Shown: piece by piece, positions 5,173 through 7,754 of the stretch
How the letters are laid out: the number at the start of each line of letters is the position of its first letter
Position numbering within the stretch: position 1 is the stretch's first letter
Source: SHYG01 sp041485445
GTDB taxonomy: Bacteria; Chloroflexota; Dehalococcoidia; Lucifugimonadales; UBA3495
DNA: 7,754 nucleotides
Reading direction: 5' to 3'
NCBI GenBank assembly: GCA_041485445.1
Contig: JBGPJN010000144.1
Coordinates: forward strand, 1-7,754
Notes under the pieces: model-generated
What the model was told of the DNA's origin: nothing
The model's input: the letters and a program-made list of their open reading frames with translations, nothing else
Databases searched by the model: none
Translations under genes and position numbers: made by a program

Positions 5173-7558
5173 GGATGGTGATGGTGGCGTCCACGTCAGT
5201 AGTTGGAATGCGATCGCCATTCCGGGCGTCCGCCAAACCGATGACTGAGAGGTCCAGAGTTGTGGGACCTCTAGCTGCTCCATCAGACTGGACCACCAGG
5301 TGGGCGACCACCATTTCGCCGGTAGGTCCGGGCATACGGGTCTGGACCGCGTTCAAGTAGACCACTCCGGCCTCGTCATCAATGCGGTGCACCGGCGGGT
5401 CATGGAAAGGGGACTGTCCGCCGGTGACCGCCACGACCTTCATGGTCTGAGGGTTGAAGGTCACTTTGAAGTCGTAGGCTCCCAGTCCATCCGAGTCGGT
5501 AAGTCCGCTCACGGTGATGGGGAGCCGCAGGGTCTGCCCTGGGAGCAGGTTGTCCGAGGCCAGGCGCACACTGGCGGGCGACGCCGTGTCTTGCTCCTGG
5601 CCGGCCGCCGCCGCCGCGCTTCCTTCCAGGAAGTTGAAAAACTTGTCCCGAAGGCCCACCAGGTACTGGGCGATGAACAGGCGGTCGGCGATGGAGATCA
5701 CGTCGCAATTGTTCCCTTCGATGTCATGGCGAATGCTGGCGGCGTTCACTCCGTGCACCGTGAGTGTGTCGTCGCCGCCCAGACCACGCAGGCCCGCCAG
5801 GAACTGGGCGATGAACAGGTCGTCACTGTTATTGACCACGCCATCCTTCCGCGCATCACCACGGCGATAACTGCGGCTCACCGCCACGTTGGACGCGGCC
5901 GCTCCGGTGCCCGTGGCAAAGTAGCTGTAAGGCTGGGCTGGCTGTTGTGCCGCTGCCGGGAAGGTGAGGGTAGAAGGAACCAATGTCGACCCGGTCAGCC
6001 GCAGGTACAAGTACCAAAGGTCCGCGGGAAGCGCCGCCGGACCGACAGGGCCGGTGAAGGTAGCCGTCCCATTTACATTGTCAATGCTTCCCGGCGGCGG
6101 TGGTGGGAGTCCGTCGCAGAGAGCGCCCGAGGTAATGTCCTGAACTTTGATGCCGCCCGGCGGGACGATGACCCCCGGAGGGAACGTGACCTTGTTGCTG
6201 ACGGCGCTGATGCCGCCGGGGGCGGAAACGTTGACCCCACTCGACGTGAGGCCAGGCAGACGCACTGGGGTCCTGATTCTGCGGGTGCCAACCACCTCCT
6301 CTTCACCTACTTTCAGCACCGTGGGGGTGGCGGTGGCGCAGGACACCCAGCCATCGGCGTTGTAGGTGATGGTGTTCTGGTAGATGGAGGTGGCGGCGCA
6401 TTGGTTTTGGAGGGCGGCCTTCCAAGAACTCCAGTATTGGGCGAAGGTGTTGTCCACGGCCCCGGCCAGGAAAGCACTCCATATGGGGGTAAAGCCTAAT
6501 CCTACCGCGTCCGTTCCATCTGCAGGGCCTGCAGGGCTGTCATAAATGTCCCACAGCGCAGCGGATAGCCGACCTGGTGTTGTATCACCCACCTGCCAAG
6601 CCGGGTTGGTGTTTTCGTAATCATCTGAACTTGTGAGGTAGGTTACAACAGGCGAGCCCAGCGCATAGAGGCGCCACCAGTCGGCCCAGCCTTCTTGCCA
6701 AGCACAGTCCGCGTTGCCGGTTAACTGCAGCCCAGGTTGCCAGATTCCACATGGTCCTGGCCCGTTGAGGTCCCAATAGTCCGTATCCGGCGCAGGCAGA
6801 CTGCTGTTATACAGGAAATACATCACCGCGTGGCCCATCTCGTGCAACGGCACACGGTCAGGCCGGCCCACACCGAAATCCCCGACTCGAACATCGTCCC
6901 TGAACAGGTAAATGTGCTCGCTGGTACACCACCCGCCGGGGATGAAACCGTAGCAGAAGAATGCCCGGCTGACCTGACCGCCTAACATGCTTGTGAAGGT
7001 TGGGCCCCACCGGGCGCGCACCTTGACTGTGCCCTGCTGGGCTGGCGGGATTCTTTCAAATCCAAGTTTGAAATCGTCCATTATCCAGAAGGCGGGCAGT
7101 TTGAGCTCGACAAATTGTATCTGGTGGGTGATATTCAGGGCAGGATTAAAAGGTGGCGACAGGTAGTACCACACGTCGGGGTCGCCTGCCGAAGCGCCCT
7201 GGACGACGATGTCTCCTGCTGGGGAGGGGCTTGCGGCGTACAGCGCCACGCGGACGTCCCCTCCAGTGTATTGGTTTGTGAAGATGGTGAAATTGCCGTT
7301 GGCGTCGGTTGTCGCCGTGGAATCGGTGAATTCTAAGTTGCCGCTGGCATCCCATAGACGGGTGTGGAATTGGCGGGCAACTACGAATGCGGAGTTGTCG
7401 CGGTTGATAAACTCCCACTTGCCCAAGACTGTCAAGGGCGCTACGGTTGGAGAAGGAATCGCCGCTGAATTCAAAGGCCCCGGGGAAGCAACCACCGCGA
7501 CCAAAGCACTCAGGGTTAGCCCCGGACAAGCTCTTATGAAGCCACTTTTCCCGGCCAT
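5168..7558 (-). CDS. Secreted HEXXH metalloprotease with dockerin-like and C-terminal cohesin-like modules
   Basis: A 796-aa exported protein. Residues 1 to about 32 look like a Sec signal peptide (K4, R9, hydrophobic 12-24, Ala-rich end). Residues about 45-110 form a beta-sandwich-like stretch of the kind found in carboxypeptidase regulatory domains (LWDASGNLEFTDS, then TDANGNFTIF). The catalytic zinc motif is HEMGH at 239-243, and Glu289 in QEGWAD, 46 residues on, is the likely third ligand, as in gluzincin peptidases. Cys pairs (202/211, 270/285, 387/407) may form disulfides. A Pro-rich linker (484-490) and a beta-rich region follow. Residues 566-637 hold two dockerin-like segments; the first, GDARKDGVVNNSDDLFIAQ, fits a calcium loop with Asp568, Asp572, Asn576 and Asp579. 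Residues 661-796 resemble a cohesin domain (GAYDFKVTFNPQTMKVVAV). There is no membrane anchor or sorting motif. It probably acts outside the cell on proteins or as part of a surface assembly. The ATG is 6 nt after the stop of the upstream gene; its ribosome binding site is weak. Confidence 0.87.
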   Translation of the reverse strand: MAGKSGFIRACPGLTLSALVAVVASPGPLNSAAIPSPTVAPLTVLGKWEFINRDNSAFVVARQFHTRLWDASGNLEFTDSTATTDANGNFTIFTNQYTGGDVRVALYAASPSPAGDIVVQGASAGDPDVWYYLSPPFNPALNITHQIQFVELKLPAFWIMDDFKLGFERIPPAQQGTVKVRARWGPTFTSMLGGQVSRAFFCYGFIPGGWCTSEHIYLFRDDVRVGDFGVGRPDRVPLHEMGHAVMYFLYNSSLPAPDTDYWDLNGPGPCGIWQPGLQLTGNADCAWQEGWADWWRLYALGSPVVTYLTSSDDYENTNPAWQVGDTTPGRLSAALWDIYDSPAGPADGTDAVGLGFTPIWSAFLAGAVDNTFAQYWSSWKAALQNQCAATSIYQNTITYNADGWVSCATATPTVLKVGEEEVVGTRRIRTPVRLPGLTSSGVNVSAPGGISAVSNKVTFPPGVIVPPGGIKVQDITSGALCDGLPPPPPGSIDNVNGTATFTGPVGPAALPADLWYLYLRLTGSTLVPSTLTFPAAAQQPAQPYSYFATGTGAAASNVAVSRSYRRGDARKDGVVNNSDDLFIAQFLAGLRGLGGDDTLTVHGVNAASIRHDIEGNNCDVISIADRLFIAQYLVGLRDKFFNFLEGSAAAAAGQEQDTASPASVRLASDNLLPGQTLRLPITVSGLTDSDGLGAYDFKVTFNPQTMKVVAVTGGQSPFHDPPVHRIDDEAGVVYLNAVQTRMPGPTGEMVVAHLVVQSDGAARGPTTLDLSVIGLADARNGDRIPTTDVDATITIQ
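5171..5578 (-). other. Cohesin-like domain of the metalloprotease
   Basis: Residues 661-796 of the protease read as a nine-strand-type beta sandwich. They include LPGQTLRLPITVSGL (672-686), the cohesin-like GLGAYDFKVTFNPQTMKVVAV (691-711), VVYLNAVQ (732-739) and a closing strand at the C-terminus. Cohesins bind dockerins in cellulosomes, but cohesin-like domains also occur in non-cellulosomal surface proteins. The binding partner here is unknown. Confidence 0.65.
5648..5863 (-). other. Dockerin-like duplicated module of the metalloprotease
   Basis: Residues 566-637 hold two related segments, each ending in a near-identical helix: LFIAQFLAGLR (581-591) and LFIAQYLVGLR (627-637). The first has a good calcium-loop pattern starting at Gly567-Asp568. 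The second loop (GNNCDVISIADR, 615-626) is degenerate, with Cys618 at a position that usually carries Asp. Duplicated F-hand loops with following helices are the definition of type I dockerins. Confidence 0.75.
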
Positions 7559-7564
7559 GTCAAC

Positions 7565-7754
7565 TCACTGCACGTCGGTCTTTTCAGCCCGCTTGAGATC
7601 CGCCGTGACCGGCGTCAACGGCCGGCCGTCCACGTTGAACTCAAAACGTTGTTGTCCCCGGTAGGAGAACTCGCTAGGTCGCGGCGGGTTGTCCCACCAC
7701 GCGATGGCCCGGACTTCCACCGCAGACACGGCTCTTTTCGCCCGGCCCAACTCC
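7565..7754 (-). CDS. 3' end of an unrecognised gene upstream of the metalloprotease (partial)
   Basis: The open frame runs from the right edge of the window to a TGA at 7567-7565, giving about 62 residues. A TTG at 7750-7748 could be read as a start, but GGAG directly abuts it with no spacer and the frame remains open to the edge, so I take this as the C-terminal end of a longer gene. The visible part contains VEVRAIAWWDNPPRPSE, a beta-strand-like FSYRGQQRFEFNVDGRPL and a charged end. I do not recognise the family. The stop lies 6 nt before the protease ATG, so the two genes are probably co-transcribed. Confidence 0.6.
   Translation of the reverse strand, partial: ELGRAKRAVSAVEVRAIAWWDNPPRPSEFSYRGQQRFEFNVDGRPLTPVTADLKRAEKTDVQ

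Noticed and set aside
5300..6499. Long plus-strand open frame (399 codons) antisense to the metalloprotease
   Set aside because: Its translation is low-complexity, rich in Gly, Arg and His, with no motif, and it lies wholly opposite a clear secreted protein with HEXXH, dockerin-like and cohesin-like signals. Such frames are expected in high-GC DNA.

Overview
The window is high-GC bacterial DNA with compact gene spacing, ATGA overlaps and purine-rich ribosome binding sites. The gene mix (HemW, a MoxR-type AAA+ ATPase, a DUF1232 membrane protein, and a secreted dockerin/cohesin metalloprotease) and the style of the duplicated dockerin segments remind me of Chloroflexota, perhaps Dehalococcoidia/SAR202-like lineages. 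That placement is from memory of families and is only tentative. I see no tRNA, rRNA, CRISPR array, transposase or phage gene.

Left part (1-2973, all minus strand): reading in the direction of transcription, a small winged-helix protein, an unrecognised membrane protein and HemW form a tight three-gene unit, with a 39 bp gap and then a 4 bp ATGA overlap. After 234 bp without a gene comes a J-domain-like protein. Its N-terminal J domain has Asp-Pro-Gly where the His-Pro-Asp motif should be, and its Ala/Pro/Gln tail is encoded by 30-bp tandem repeats that run off the window edge.

Middle part (2974-3746): two inverted copies of a short C/G-rich hairpin unit form a REPIN-like element of about 90 bp. 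It lies upstream of the winged-helix gene and downstream of a DUF1232 (YkvA-like) membrane protein gene, also minus strand. That gene is divergent from the MoxR-type ATPase gene. The 117 bp between them carries back-to-back -10 elements, TATAAT on the minus strand and an extended TGCTATACT on the plus strand.

Right part (3747-7754): the ATPase gene (467 aa, plus strand) converges, with only 17 bp between the stop codons, on a 796-aa secreted HEXXH metalloprotease gene (minus strand). The protease carries a dockerin-like duplicated module followed by a C-terminal cohesin-like domain. It is the second gene of an apparent operon whose first gene, seen only as its 3' end, leaves the window at the right edge. 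The most unusual points are the protease that joins dockerin-like and cohesin-like modules, the J-like protein lacking HPD, and the REPIN-like element. No gene set here clearly makes up a complete new defence or metabolic system.
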